Of a DNA stretch of 64,000 nucleotides, positions 10,547 to 21,848 are shown one piece after another. Source of the DNA: Pyropia yezoensis (Eukaryota > Rhodophyta > Bangiophyceae > Bangiales > Bangiaceae); assembly GCA_009829735.1 (NCBI GenBank), contig CM020618.1, positions 7,841,119-7,905,118 on the forward strand, written 5' to 3'. The number at the start of each line of letters is the position of its first letter. Position 1 is the first letter of the stretch. Made by a program: the position numbers and the translations under genes. The notes under the pieces are model-generated. The model was not told where the DNA came from. It ran no database searches and worked only from the letters and a program-made list of their open reading frames with translations.

Positions 10547-11205
10547 CACGTCTGACAAGGGGGTGAGGAGGTAGGGTGGGGGTAGTTTTTTTCTTTGTAG
10601 GAGGGAGGGGAGCGATAGAGGAGAGGGAGCACAATACACCGACCACGTTAGCTCAGCACGCTGCCATCGCTGTCTACCCTCAGCTTCTCACTGCCATGCA
10701 GAAAAGAAACAGTGGCGTAGAGGCATACATACACACCTCCAACAGCCCAGACACAGCGTCGGCGTGGAGTCTGTTGAGCCCCATCATTGCCCGTCCACCT
10801 CACCGTCCGCTTACCAGGAGTCTGGCGCAGAGCACCAACATGCATACATACTTACCACCGGCGCGAACGCCGCTGCAGGATGAAGTGTCTGCGGCACGGA
10901 ATCTCCAGGGTGGGTGGCCTCCTCACTGGCCAATCTCAGAGCGTCTCAGCCACCAGATTGCCGACCATCGTCTGAGCGTCGCCGCGTGCCCACGTCTGAC
11001 GGGCGGGGGAGTCCCGCCCGTCAGAGGGGGCACCTCGGCCAGTGTCGGCGAGAGCCGTCTGCCCCGCGCGCGGCGGCCTTTCCGCCCCGTCTGGGCGCTC
11101 CCCCGCCACTGTCGTGGACGCTTGCGGCCGCCGCTGACGTGGCGTGACCTGTCCATCCTGCCCCCCCCACCCATTTGCCTCCATTTTGGGTTTGGTTGCG
11201 CGTCG
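10547..11205. other. Intergenic stretch between kinase-like and GH31 genes
   Basis: This should hold the 3' untranslated region of the kinase-like gene and the promoter of the glycosidase gene. The frame is open throughout on the plus strand, but residues encoded before 11206 look non-coding. A dyad around 11000-11025 (GACGGGCGGG, then CCCGCCCGTC) could form a hairpin. Confidence 0.4.
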
Positions 11206-13884
11206 ATGCGGGCGGCGTTCCTCTTTCCACCCCCGCTTTTCGCCACCACCGGCAGCGGCGCGTCCCGGACCGCTCCCCGCGCCCTTGACGGCCAGTGGGT
11301 GGCTGCTCCGCCGGCGCGTCGACGGCGTCGCCGCAGCGGCTGTGGCAGCGGCAGCGGCGGCGGGAGTGGCAGCGGCAGCAGTACCAGAGGCGGCAGCGGC
11401 GGCGGCGGCGGTGGCGACATTGTTGCCATGGCGCCCGACGCGCACCCCCCCACCCCCCCCCCCACCTGCCCGCCCGTGGCGGGGGTGGTGCCCGCCGCCG
11501 CCATTGCCGCAGGCGGCGTCGGCCTGGCCATTGACGCGGCCGGCACGGCCACGTTTGTGCGGGCCGCCGCGGCGGTTGCCACCGCCCGCCTCGTCGGCGC
11601 TGGCGTCAGCGGCGGCGTGACGCGGTCGCCCACCCCGGGGGGTCGAGGGGGGGGGATGACGTGGACGTGGGGGGGGGGGGCGGTGGTGACAGCCACCCCG
11701 GTGGGGGAGGTGGGGGGAGGGGGGGAGGGAGGGTGGCTGGAGGTGGCGTTTGCACCGGCGGCGCCTGCGGGCGGTGGGGGGGAAGATGGGGGGGAGGGCC
11801 CTGTCGCTGAGGTGCGCGTTGGGCTGTCGCCTGGCCGATGGTTTGGAGGCGGGTACGTTGCGCATTGCGCTAGGTGGGGGCTGCGGGGGAGGGGGGTGGG
11901 GGGACGCGTTGGCACCTCTGGGCGGTGCCTTGTGGGAGCTTGAGGATGATCGCCACTCACCATGCGCTGGCTGTTCATCGCCCTGTGATCGATCCTCACT
12001 CCCCCGCTGCGGCGCCCGGCGTATTTTGTGCTTTGCGTCCGTAGCCACCTGATGTACCAGCACTGGCCGCTGGACAAGGGCAACTGGGAGCTGGGCCCCT
12101 GTTATCCATTTGACAATGGCCCCACCGGCCTCTGCACGCTTGCGGAGCCGGCGTTTGTGTCCTCCTCGGGGCTGGCCCTGGCGGTGGAGGAGGCGGCCAG
12201 CCCGTGCCTGCACGTTGGCCTCAACGCGTCCTGGCCAGAGGCTGTCGCGGCGCACCCGCCGCTGGCGTGGGGGGTGGGCGTTGCCAACTTTGACCGCAAA
12301 CTCCTGCCGACGGTAGATGCGGGCGGGGGGGACGGTGCCCTGACGCTCCAGTCTCGGGGGGGGGGGTACGACTACCCCCACGTGGCTCACCCACTGCAGG
12401 GCTGGCGGCCGGGCGGTGCTGCCGCCAGGGGCGGCGACGCGACGGCCGCCGCTGCTGCCACGCCACGCCTGGTGTTTCGGGTGTCGGCCCGGGACGGCCT
12501 GCCCGCCGCCGCGCGATCGCTGCTGACCGCATTTCCCGTCCGCGGCGCGGCGGCCGCCCCTCCCGCTGGTCTGCTGGCCAACCCAATTTGGACCACCTGG
12601 GCGCGCTACAAGGACGGCGTCACGCAGGCGGATGTGCTGGCGTTTGCCTCGGAGATTGTCAGCCGTGGCCTGCCGCGGTCGGTGATGGAAATAGACGACC
12701 GCTGGTCTGTGGCGTATGGGGATATGGCCTTTGACCCGGTCAAGTTCCCCGACCCGGCGGGGATGGTGGAGCGCCTCCACGCCATGGGCTTTCTTGTCAC
12801 CCTATGGGTGCTCCCGTTTGCGTCGGCCACGTCGGCGGCGGTGCAGGCAGACGTGGCGACCCGTGCGCCCGCTGACGCCTACTTTTTCCGCGACCGCACC
12901 AACGGCAGGCGGGTGGCGACCTTTGACTGGTGGCAGCCGACGCCGGCGGCAGCAATTGACCTGACCAACCCCGCCGCGGCGGCCGACCTGCTGGCCCGCC
13001 TGCAGTCGCTGGCGGCCGCCACGGGGGTGGACGGCTTCAAGTTTGACGGCGGCGAGGCGTGCTTCCTGCCCCCGCACCCGGCGTTTCACGACCCGGCGGC
13101 GACCGCCACGGACTATACCCGCGCGTACGTGCAGCGGGTGGCGGCGGCGTTCCCTCTGTCGGAAATCCGCGCGGGCGTCCGGGGCTGCCAGGCTGCCCCG
13201 CCGCTGACCCGCCTGTTTGACCGCTTCTCCTCGTGGGGCACCGCGAATGGCCTCGCGTCGGTCATCCCCGCGGCCTTGACGGCGGGCCTCCTCGGCTACC
13301 CGTTTGTGCTGCCCGACATGGTGGGGGGCAACGACTATGGAGAGGGCCCCCCGTCGGCTGAGCTCCTCGTCCGCTGGGCGCAAGCGTCGGTGGCCATGCC
13401 CGCCGTGCAGCTGTCCATCGCGCCCTGGTCGTTTGGGGAGGCGGTGGGTGACTCGGTCGCGGCGGCACTGCGCTGGCGCACCCACTACTTTGGGCAGCGG
13501 GTGGCTGCCGCGGCGCCGGCGGCCGCGGCAGCGGGGGTGCCCATTGTGCGGCCCGTGTGGTGGGGCTCTGACGCCGTCGCGGGGGTCAGTGTAGACGACG
13601 GTACTGACGTCGGGGCGTCCCCTTCCCTGGCAGACGACATCTTATGCGTTGCCGACGCCTTTTTGCTCGGCCCCGACGTGCTGGTCGCGCCGGTAGTGGC
13701 GCACGGCGTCCGAGCCCGCGACGTTTGGCTGCCGCCGGGGACGTGGCGGCGGGTGGACCTAAAGCACCTCGCCCCTGGGGGGGGCGCCACACCCTGGGTG
13801 GGTGAAGACCTCCCTGGGGGTGGGTGGCTGCGGCAGGTGCCAGCGCTGCTGGACGACATGCCTGTCTTTGAACGCGTCGGCTGA
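11206..13884 (+). CDS. GH31 family glycosidase, MYORG-like (two exons)
   Basis: GH31 enzymes are retaining alpha-glycosidases. This one resembles the MYORG branch, for which alpha-galactosidase activity is known. I read two exons, 11206-11852 and 12045-13884, giving 828 residues. Exon 1 ends in RWFGGG and exon 2 continues HLMYQHWPL, which rebuilds the N-terminal beta-domain motif in frame. The barrel begins at PIWTTWARYKDG. EIDDRW, AYGDMAFDPVKFPD and LWVLPF follow. The nucleophile is Asp 550 in GFKFDGGEA and the acid/base is Asp 608 in LFDRFSSWG. GYPFVLPDMVGGNDYGEGP is typical of the family. A C-terminal beta domain is present (LLGPDVLVAPVV). The N terminus is low-complexity with a Gly/Ser tract. 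A hydrophobic start (MRAAFLFPPPLF) may be a signal peptide or anchor, so the exact start is uncertain. Confidence 0.82.
11853..12044 (+). other. Predicted intron in the GH31 gene
   Basis: The donor is GTACGT at 11853 and the acceptor is GTAG ending at 12044, giving 192 bases. The upstream frame hits a stop at 11941-11943 and the downstream frame is the same phase, so splicing is needed to join them. Splicing two bases of a Gly codon to the third base at 12045 gives WFGGGHLMYQHWPL, which matches the family. The choice of acceptor rests on this protein fit. Confidence 0.7.
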
Positions 13885-14420
13885 GGGGGGCGGATGGTGG
13901 TCCCTCTCGGCCGCAGCAGGCGACCGCCGGCGGACGCCACCATGACAGCAGTAGTCGTTTGTGCTTCCGTCACTGGATTTATGTCGCGCCTCTTGAGGTT
14001 TATGCAACCGGCTTTGGAGCGGTGGCCCTGTCATGCGCTTCCACATGGCCGCCACCGTCTTCGCCGTTGCTGTCGTACGAAGCGCCCCCTTTGAAGTGGG
14101 GAATAGAGATTGACCAGCGGCGTAGCGATGGCGAACTGCCGTTCCCACCCCCCCCCTTTGAGCCAGGCCAAGCAGGACTGTTTTTTCAGGGTGGTCCAAA
14201 GCAGGCCTGCAGGAGGTTCTGTACCGCCAAGTATAGCAGTGGCAACGCCCAAGGAAAACCCCGGCGGCAGCGGCGGCGCCAGGGGCGCCACACCCCACCT
14301 CCCTCCCCCCCCCCGCCCCCCGCCGGGCGCGTCCACGTCGCTGCTTTCGATCGTGCGATCGTGTTCCAAGTCGTTGACCGCGGGCATTTAAGAGTTCTTC
14401 CTGAGGGGAAAGGTGTCGCA

Positions 14421-14452
14421 TTAGGGGATCAGGGGCAGCTTATTAGGGGATC
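14421..14452. repeat. Two direct copies of TTAGGGGATC
   Basis: Copies lie at 14421-14430 and 14443-14452. They sit just upstream of the hairpin at 14531. Function is unknown. Confidence 0.5.
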
Positions 14453-14530
14453 GAGGACGCCTAATCTTCCCACTGCATCAAGCCCAGGAGGCGGGTCTCG
14501 CCAAGTACGGCGCCGGAAGGCCTATCCGGC

Positions 14531-14572
14531 TCCTCCCGGGAAAGGTTCTCCAACCTTTCCCCTGGGAGAGGA
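14531..14572. repeat. Strong inverted repeat (hairpin)
   Basis: The left arm TCCTCCCGGGAAAGGTT is followed by four loop bases (CTCC) and a near-complementary right arm (AACCTTTCCCCTGGGAGAGGA), with about 17 paired positions and small bulges. A related TCTCCCGGGAAAGG recurs at about 14632. It could be the end of a miniature element or an RNA hairpin. Confidence 0.5.
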
Positions 14573-14923
14573 ACTGAGTTGCCGGTTCCGGGCGTGTGTG
14601 CTCCTGCCTCAGCAGTAACCTGGTTCCTTTCTCCCGGGAAAGGTCCCCTGGGCAAGGTCGCTGAGGGGGGGGTCAGATGGATGCGGACATCGTCAACCGG
14701 ACAGCCTCCAGGGCCTGCGATATAAGGGGTGGCCTGGCCCCTTTGCCCAGACGGCGACGCCGGCGCCGCAGCGCGTTCGTGTGGCGATTGCCTGGTTTCC
14801 ATGACGACCCACGGGAGTTGCGCCCCGCGAGGGGGGGACGTGGGGCTCCCGTTGGGACTTCGCAGCCAGTCCTCCTTACTGCCCGGTCCCCCACGCCTGC
14901 GAATCCCTCGCCGACGGCCGCGT

Positions 14924-14924
<1 letters not shown>

Positions 14925-14962
<38 letters not shown>
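14925..14962. repeat. Poly-C tract of 38 bases
   Basis: This is an uninterrupted C run and the longest homopolymer in the window. A 25-base G run follows at 15159-15183. Such tracts can form i-motif or G-quadruplex structures and are prone to length error in sequencing. Confidence 0.9.
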
Positions 14963-15158
14963 ACTCACCGAAGCGACGAGGCCGTCGGGGGCGAGGTCCG
15001 CAGACGCGCTCGCCGCCGCTGCGTCTGCCCCCGCGTGCAGGGGGGGGGGAAGCCGCCCCGCCGCAGCCGGGAAAGGCGGGGGACCCGCCGTCGTCAGTGG
15101 GCGGGGGGGGGGGGGTCAGCGACGTTGGTGACGCCGTCGCGGCCGCTCCGCGGCTGCC

Positions 15159-15183
15159 GGGGGGGGGGGGGGGGGGGGGGGGG
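15159..15183. repeat. Poly-G tract of 25 bases
   Basis: This is an uninterrupted G run about 200 bases after the C38 run. A 13-base G run lies at 15103-15115 and a 20-base C run at 15538-15557. Confidence 0.9.
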
Positions 15184-17683
15184 CGCGTCCATGGCGGTGC
15201 GCACCCCCTTCCCTCCCGCCCCCCCCCCCTGCCCCCCCGCGCTGCCCGCCTCCTCACCCCGGGGCCACAGTAACCGCAGGAGGGCAGCGGCACAAGCGGA
15301 GGCGCCCGAATAGCGGGGGCACCCCAGACAGCGATGCCAGCGGTGGCGGCTGTGGCTGCAGCCCCGGTGGTGCCGGCAGCCTTGGTGGCGCCGGCGGGCC
15401 GCCGCCGCAATAGCGATGGCGTTGGCGGTGGTTGTGGGCGCTGCGGCGGTGGTGGCGGCGGTAGCGGTTATGAGGGGGGGGGTTGCGTCGATGTCGGCAG
15501 CCTCAGGCGACACCCCCCCACTCTCTGCTCCCCGCCACCCCCCCCCCCCCCCCCCCCGACGCGCTCCACCAGTCGTCGGGTAGCGCGCCGCGGCGGGGCG
15601 CGCCCTCCCAGCACCGGGTCGTCACGTCAACGCGCTCTCCCACCCCCACCCCCACCACCTATCCCCCCCCCCCCGCACGAATCCATGCCACCCATTTTCA
15701 TTTTCCAAGACGTGTGCTGTTCACACCCGTCGCCCATTCGCAACGAGAGTGGTGGCGGCGCGAGCGTCAATCGCGAGACTCGCAGAACCGCCTGCGGCGG
15801 TGGCGGGGGTGGCCCAGCAGCCGCCGCTTTGGCCAACGCAGCCGTCCGCCCAGGGCGGTGGGGGGGACGCCGGGCCGCCGCCCGCGACGCCGCCCGCGAC
15901 GCCGCCCGCCCCGCCGCCGTCTGCGGCGGCCGCGGCCGCGGCGTACACGCGCGCCGCCCCCGCAGCCCCCGCCGCCGCCGCCGCCTCCGCCCGGGAGTCG
16001 CCGGCGGCGGCACCGTGGGGAGAGGGGCAAGCGGGACCGGCGCGGCCGCCGCGCGGCCTCCCCCCGCCTCGCCGTGCCGGGTCGCGTCGGTAGTGGCGGC
16101 GGCGGCTGCGGCTGCGGTGGCGGTGGCGGTGGCGGTGGCGGTGGCTGCTGCACCACCGCCCCGCCCGTCACCCGCCGCCCACTGCGGCGGCCGCCGCGCC
16201 GCCTGCTGTGTGAGACAAACACGGGCGTGGCCGCTTCCACGCTCGCCTGGGCGTCGGGTGAGGGCGCACACTAAACGGGCGCACACTAAACGGTCTATCT
16301 TTCGTTTCCCCCGCGGCTATCCCGCGGGCCCTCTACATGTACTGTACACTCGGCCATGATCGGCACTTGGGTTTGCCCGCGACCGCCTAGTTCTGCCAGT
16401 TGCCCTCCCACGCGTCTCCCAGTGCGGCCACACTGCCCCCCGCCAGTACAGCGCGGCCACCCGGTCCCTCTCCTGTCTCTCTCGCCTCTCCTGTCTCTCT
16501 CGCCTCTGCTGTCCCTCTCGCCTGTCCTGTCTCGCTCACCACTTTGTCCTCTCAGTATCAGGCCCCCATCGGATGGCGGGTCCGTGGCCGCGGTACTCAT
16601 CAGTACCGCCGCTCGCCCGTACACATCCGGCCAGCCAGGAAAGTCCTCCTACCGGTCATGCACCTGCAGGCCAGCGGTGGGCGGCAGGGGCACCGCCGCC
16701 GTCGCCGGAACGGCGGCCGCCCGGGGTGGCCGCCGCGGACCCCCCTCCAGCGAGGCGACACGGCATACCCGCCGCGCGCGGTTCATGCCAGACAAGGTGG
16801 GCGAGTGGAGTAGGACCGCCCCCGCGCCGCCGCCGCAGGCGGTAGCCGCCCCCGCCCCGCGGGCGGCCGTCGGTGGGGATGCCGCGGTGGGCGCCGCGGC
16901 CACGACGGGTGGGGGCAGAGAAGGGCGGGAGGGGGGGTGGGGAGACCCTGACCACGGTGGCTGACCGCAGCGGCGGATGCGCCAACGTGCAGTCGTTCGA
17001 CTGCCGTGCCTGTGTCACCGAACAAAGCGGGCGGTCCACCAGTTGCGCGTAGTTGGCGTCCGCACGGGGCTCCTGGACAAGAAGGACACATAAAAAACGA
17101 CCCACCCCCCCCCCTCTGCGCACCAATCAGCACAGGGGGACAGGGACGAAACTCCCAGCGCACGGAAAAGCCCCGCCGACTTCCGCCGTACCGCCCCCCC
17201 GCCCCCACCCTCTCCCCCCAGCATCCACCCCTCCCGCCCCCGCACCGACTCCCCCCCCACCTACTTGAGCGTCACCACCGTCACGCCGCTCCCCCGCTCC
17301 GCGCTCTCGCGGCGAGCCGACGCGGCAGCCGCCTGCGCGCGAGGGGGGGGGGGGGGGACAAGCCGCCGCCGGCTGCGCCGGGGCGGGCCGGCGGCGGCGG
17401 CCGGCACCGTCTGGGGGCCCAAACCGGCGCGCCCGCCGGAGCGACGCGCAGACGGGGGGGGGGGAGCGGTCGCCGGCCCCCCGGTACCGTACGTGCCGTC
17501 TTCCGCGGGCTTGCTTTACCCCTCCCCGCTCCGAACCTTACCCAAGCTCCCCCTCGCCGAGCTGAGTCCCCTACGCCGGGAAGGGCACGAACACCTCCAG
17601 GGACGCCGTCTCAAGAGCCGTCTCGGCCGCCAGCGACGCCGTCGTGGCTGTCACGCTGGATCAAGCGGCCCCGCCCCCGCCAC

Positions 17684-18900
17684 CTACATCCCCGCCGCCA
17701 CGGCCTCCACGGGGAAGAACACCACCCCCGCCGCCACGCACACACCCCCGTCACCCATGGCCGCCCCGTCCATGGGAGCCAGCGGGAGCTCTGTCACCGC
17801 CGCCTCCGCCTCGAGTGCCACGCACACACGCCGCCGCGCCGTCCGTAAGGTCGTCCCGCCGCCCGCGCGGCAGCCGGCGCAACAGCGTCTGCACCAGCGC
17901 CGCCGCCGCCATTGCCCGCCGACGACGCGGTGGTCGCGCGGCTCTCGGCACCCGTGAGCAGGGCGTGGCCGAGGCGGCGGGCCAGGTCGACCCCAAGACC
18001 CCACACTCCGCCATCCCAGTCGCCCGCCGTCGTCCCTGCAGAGGGCACAAGGAAGCGGCGTGAGTCCACCGGCCGCGTCGGTTGGCCAGTGCCGCTCGCC
18101 GAGGCCGAAAACTAGGGCCGCCGTACCTGCGGCGACGGTAGCGGTTGCGGCAGCGCCTCCGCCCCCCTCCAACTCTGAGGGGTGTAGCTACCCCTATCGG
18201 GCCAACGGGGGGGGGGGGGGGGGGGGCGGGCGGGTTGATTTGAGGCGTCGGTGGGACGGGGCAAGGCACGCGAGTGGGGAGGCAAAAGGATCGCTGTCGA
18301 GGACGGCACGGCTCGGTGGCCCTTCTAAACCGTATCTTTAGTACACACACGCAAACAAACCCCGCGATTGACAAACGCTACAACGAGAAATCCGTCACCC
18401 TTGGCACTCGTTGGCGGCAAATGCAGCACGCCTGTGCATCAGAGCACTAGCAGGTGTGCGAAGAGGCGGCGGCGGTACTCATTGACGACCATCCAGTGCT
18501 ACTCACTGCGGCCGTCTCCGTCGCCGTCGCGTGCTGCGTCGTTGGGGTGTCCACGCCCCACGTGCCGACGGCGGAGAGCCACCTCCGAAAGTGCACGTGC
18601 GCCTGCCGTGGCAGGCAGAGGCCCACGACGACGACCACTACCACTCCCAGGGGCGATACCGTACGGCCCCCACACGACGCTGCTGCTTGTGGCGGCGGCG
18701 TCCATGTCGAGCACCACGCGCACGGAGCGCGGATGCCAACAGTAGCTCGGCTGGTGGAACTGGTCGTGGTAGGTTGGGTCGGCGGGCTGCCTGGCGGTAG
18801 CATCCGCATGAATGGTGATCGGCAACGTCCGCAGCGTAACGTAATGGAGCACCAGCGACGAGCGCGCCAGGTGATGAGCCGTCAGTGCTGGATTGTGGAG
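17684..18900 (-). pseudogene. Possible spliced or broken minus-strand gene, unidentified
   Basis: Three separate minus-strand patches read like protein but in different frames. The first (18880-18650) contains LVLHYVTLRTLPITIHADA and DQFHQPSYCWHPRSVRVVLD. The second (~18120-18060) contains LVFGLGERHWPTDAAGG. The third (~18040-17690) contains GGVWGLGVDLARRLGHALL in one frame and ELPLAPMDGAAMGDGGVCVA in another. A consensus donor (GTGAGT, minus strand, at 18506-18501) lies between the first two. This could be a multi-exon gene or a frameshifted relic. I do not recognise the family and the joins are not determined. Confidence 0.25.
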
Positions 18901-19529
18901 TCACTGCCGCGTTCTTACATCAGAGATGCTCCCGAGGACAGCATACCTCATGTTCTCTGCGCTGGTGCACTCTCTGCGGCGTTCCGTTATCGATTCGTTG
19001 TCTCATTGAGAGGGTTTCATGGGCGTTTCCTGGCCTGCAATGTGTATTTCCTGGGCCAAATAACCAGCATAAAAACCGGGTTATTGTCCACAGGAAACGG
19101 TCCGCGGCCGACGCCGCCGACGCGGTGCCGACCGCGATCGCGAGCCCAGGCTTCAAGTCGCGCACCAGCTGGCACTGCGTGGCGGCGTGGCGGCGTGGCG
19201 GCGTGGCGGCAGCCGTAGCTGTGGAGGCGGCAACGGAGTCGGCTGGCCTCTGGCCCCGACAGCCACCACCGCCACCACCAACCCCACTCTCGACACACAC
19301 CAACAATGCGCGGCTCACAAGCCACCCCCTACCCCCCACCCCCCCCCCCCCCCCCCCCAGTCACCCACCCCCTACCCCCCACCCCCACCTCCGCCCCCCA
19401 CTCACGCGGATCCACAGAGGTGAAGTGATCTGGTAGAAAAAACTCCTAGACATACTTACATCTTAATTCACGAAGTAATTACAGAACTCATACTGCACTC
19501 ATGCGGACCGACCACAGCGACGGGGTCGC

Positions 19530-19543
19530 GTTATGTACATAAC
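19530..19543. repeat. Palindrome GTTATGTACATAAC
   Basis: This perfect 14-base palindrome is preceded by GTCGC, the same left flank seen in copies of the array at 32.9-33.2 kb. It lies in an AT-richer island (about 19.4-20.0 kb). Confidence 0.7.
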
Positions 19544-19866
19544 ATGATGCCAAGAGATCTCACAGGGCCGCGACTATTTTCATGTGGTTTCCCGAGGATC
19601 GCGAACGGTACACACTGAAACAGTTGGACAGAAATGTGGTTTATCTGTCAACTAAAGAAGTGGTCCTCGCCATCAGTTGAAAAAGTAACCTGAACACTAT
19701 CATATGATATGGTGGCGTGATTCATCAAAAATCGGATCACGTCATCGATCGCACGATTTCGTACGTGGGAATGGCACGCATGAACAAAGTGTGTGTTTTT
19801 GTCTATCACGATCTCATTGGTTACCGACATGCCCCGACAGCGGTCGAGGTCACACGCACCCGTCTT

Positions 19867-19880
19867 GTTATGTACATAAC
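19867..19880. repeat. Palindrome GTTATGTACATAAC, second copy
   Basis: This perfect copy lies 337 bases after the previous one in the same AT-richer island. Flanks differ. Confidence 0.7.
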
Positions 19881-20818
19881 GGAGCGCTGCGCGGCACCCG
19901 CAGGAAATATATTCCAAAGTACACGCACAACTGATAAAATAGACGGTGTTGGTCACTTGAATGTTGGCAACTCCTCTCAAATACTGTGCAATGGGTTTGT
20001 CAAGGTGGTGTATCGCGGTTTCACTAGACGGTTTCCTTTGCCCTTGCCATGGCGGGGTGGCTGCGCCGCACGCCAGTCGGGCGTACCGGTGCCGCTGTCG
20101 ACTGGCGTTGGACGTACGTACCGGTGCTGTTGTCGACCGCCGAAGTCGCGACGGCCGCCCGCCTAGACATGCCCAGTCCTTCCACCTCCCCCACCCCTTT
20201 TTGCCACTTCCCCCACCATCGCCGCCGCCTCGGTAGTGACGGGCGCGAGCACGTGCCCGCGCCAAGTGGGTGGTTGCCGATCCCCATCCGCGTGCTGTCC
20301 CATTTGGAGACGGTCGGCCCAGCTCATTCCGACACGTTTGCGCTGTCCATTTCCCCTGTCTCTGGTATACAGGCCGCCTCAGTGTTCGGTCACCCTTTTC
20401 GCCGGTACGGCCGTTGGGGCGGTGACAGTGGCGACGGGACAACAGGTGCTCCACCCACTCGCATCGGAGGGGCCATATAGTGTGGCACTGTGGCTGATGT
20501 TCTGGCCGGCCGTTGGTATGCGAGTATGCTCGTTTTCTCACGACCACAATGACCCCTTTTTCTAAATCTACACACGAAAAACCGGCATGGCAGGGGACCA
20601 CAGAGAACATCTAGACACGCAAACACAAGGCCACCCGACCCACAGGACAAGCAAACGTTGACGCACAGGCGGTGCCAGCCCACCTACTCACGAACCCCCC
20701 CCCCTGCTGTCAGGGCACGCACTCGGCTACCACATGCCCGCCTCGTGTACACGAGGCGAGCCAGCCACTGCTGCCACCACCTCCGCCACCACTCGACTAC
20801 ATGCTGGCGGGGAAGCCC

Positions 20819-21848
20819 TCACCAATGCTCATGGGGGGGGGGCGGAAAGATAGGCACCGGCGCCACGCTAGGCATCACGACGTGCGCCAGCACGTCCGAG
20901 GTGCAGGGCAGGCCCGGGAGATCCACGCTTTCCCGCAGGTACACACGGCCAGCGCCGCCCTCTGGGCGGTACTCGCAGCGCAAGGCGCGCCGCTCGTCTA
21001 GGGTTTCCCCGAGGAATGCCTCCACCGCGTACTGATCGATCCACAGCACGCGTAGTAGCTCGAGGGCTGCCCCCAAGACGTGGCGCAGCGTGTCGTCCCC
21101 GTTGCACAGCACCGCATAGTCGGCGTCGGCGAGGATGTCCACCAAGGCTTGAGGGATGAGCCACAGAATGTTTTTTTGATTCGACGGACCCCGCCAGCAC
21201 GACGGCAACGCTCGGCAGCCACGAACTGGACAAGGCGGCTGCGGCCCCATTTTCAGGCCGGTCGGACTGTAGCAGACTACCGCGGAGGGAGACGACGTTG
21301 TGGAGTGCCACGGGCATGCCGTACGGAACCTCCACCTGGTACCACCACAAGGGAAGCGCCGGACACAGGTCAGTGAGGTTGTCGTGCGACATGGACACAC
21401 ACTCGACCTGGGAGGCACACACCAGTACCCGGTTCTTGCGACGGAAGAAGCGCTCGAGGTGGGCGGCACTCTCCTTGTACTCGAGCGCCTCGCGGGCCGC
21501 CGTCGGGATGTCGCCCGGGTAATTGTCCGGGTCAAAGGACGGCAGGCTACCTACCGGCAGGTCCGCCTTGTCGCAGACGTGCTGCATGACCATCAACTCC
21601 ACCCGCTCTAACGCAGTGTGCAAGAACAGCCCGTCGGTCGCCACGCCATTAGACGGTACCGGCGCGGCCAAAGGGAAGAGGGACGTGAATAGCGACCACG
21701 CAAAAAAGGCGACGTGCGTCGGCAGAGTCGCCCAGCGGTCCCGAGCACGGCAGTCGCGCAGGGTCGCGGTCCACGACGGGCCGCGAGCGGCGGTGGGGGC
21801 GGCCACCAAGGGCATAGCAGGGGAGTTGGGCGCGTCTTGGTTCTCCAT
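20819..21848 (-). pseudogene. Stand-alone relative of the retrotransposon antisense accessory protein, frameshifted
   Basis: Starting at Met 21848 (MENQDAPNSP) one frame reads to a run of seven A (minus strand, about 21180). The homologous reading then continues one base over, ending at 20819, about 340 residues in all. Matches to the accessory ORFs of E1/E3 run along the whole length: GSLPSFDPDN against GDLPTFTWDA, FFRRKNRVLVCASQVE against DFRRGSYLVTSAQLE, WWYQVEVPYGMP against WWPQVEVPYGFP, KNILWLIP against RGMLWHLP, and GRVYLRES against GRVVLREG. No gag, pol or LTR is visible nearby, so it is either an orphan relic or a host-held copy. The shift sits in a homopolymer and could be a sequencing error. 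The function is unknown. Confidence 0.6.

Larger units (their letters stand above)
13885..17683. other. Low-complexity C/G-rich stretch without a recognised gene
   Basis: The stretch holds long C and G homopolymers, Gly/Pro/Ala/Arg-coding simple repeats readable in all frames, and a pyrimidine CTCTCGCCTCTCCTGTCT-type repeat near 16470-16550. Open frames on both strands have no family signature. A spliced, highly biased gene cannot be excluded. Confidence 0.45.
18901..20818. other. Stretch with no recognised gene, including an AT-richer island
   Basis: No open frame has family character. The frame covering 19648-20610 (minus) has no recognisable domain and spans two composition classes. The island at 19.43-20.0 kb carries two GTTATGTACATAAC palindromes. 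A C20 run sits at 19339-19358. Confidence 0.45.

Noticed and set aside
10576..11205. Coding extension of the GH31 gene upstream of 11206
   Set aside because: The frame is open, but the encoded residues look like translated non-coding DNA and the region should hold the promoter.
18454..19218. 254-residue plus-strand open frame
   Set aside because: The opposite strand reads more like protein here, and this frame has no recognisable domain.
19648..20610. 320-residue minus-strand open frame
   Set aside because: It spans an AT-richer island and GC-rich DNA, and its composition and sequence show no protein character.
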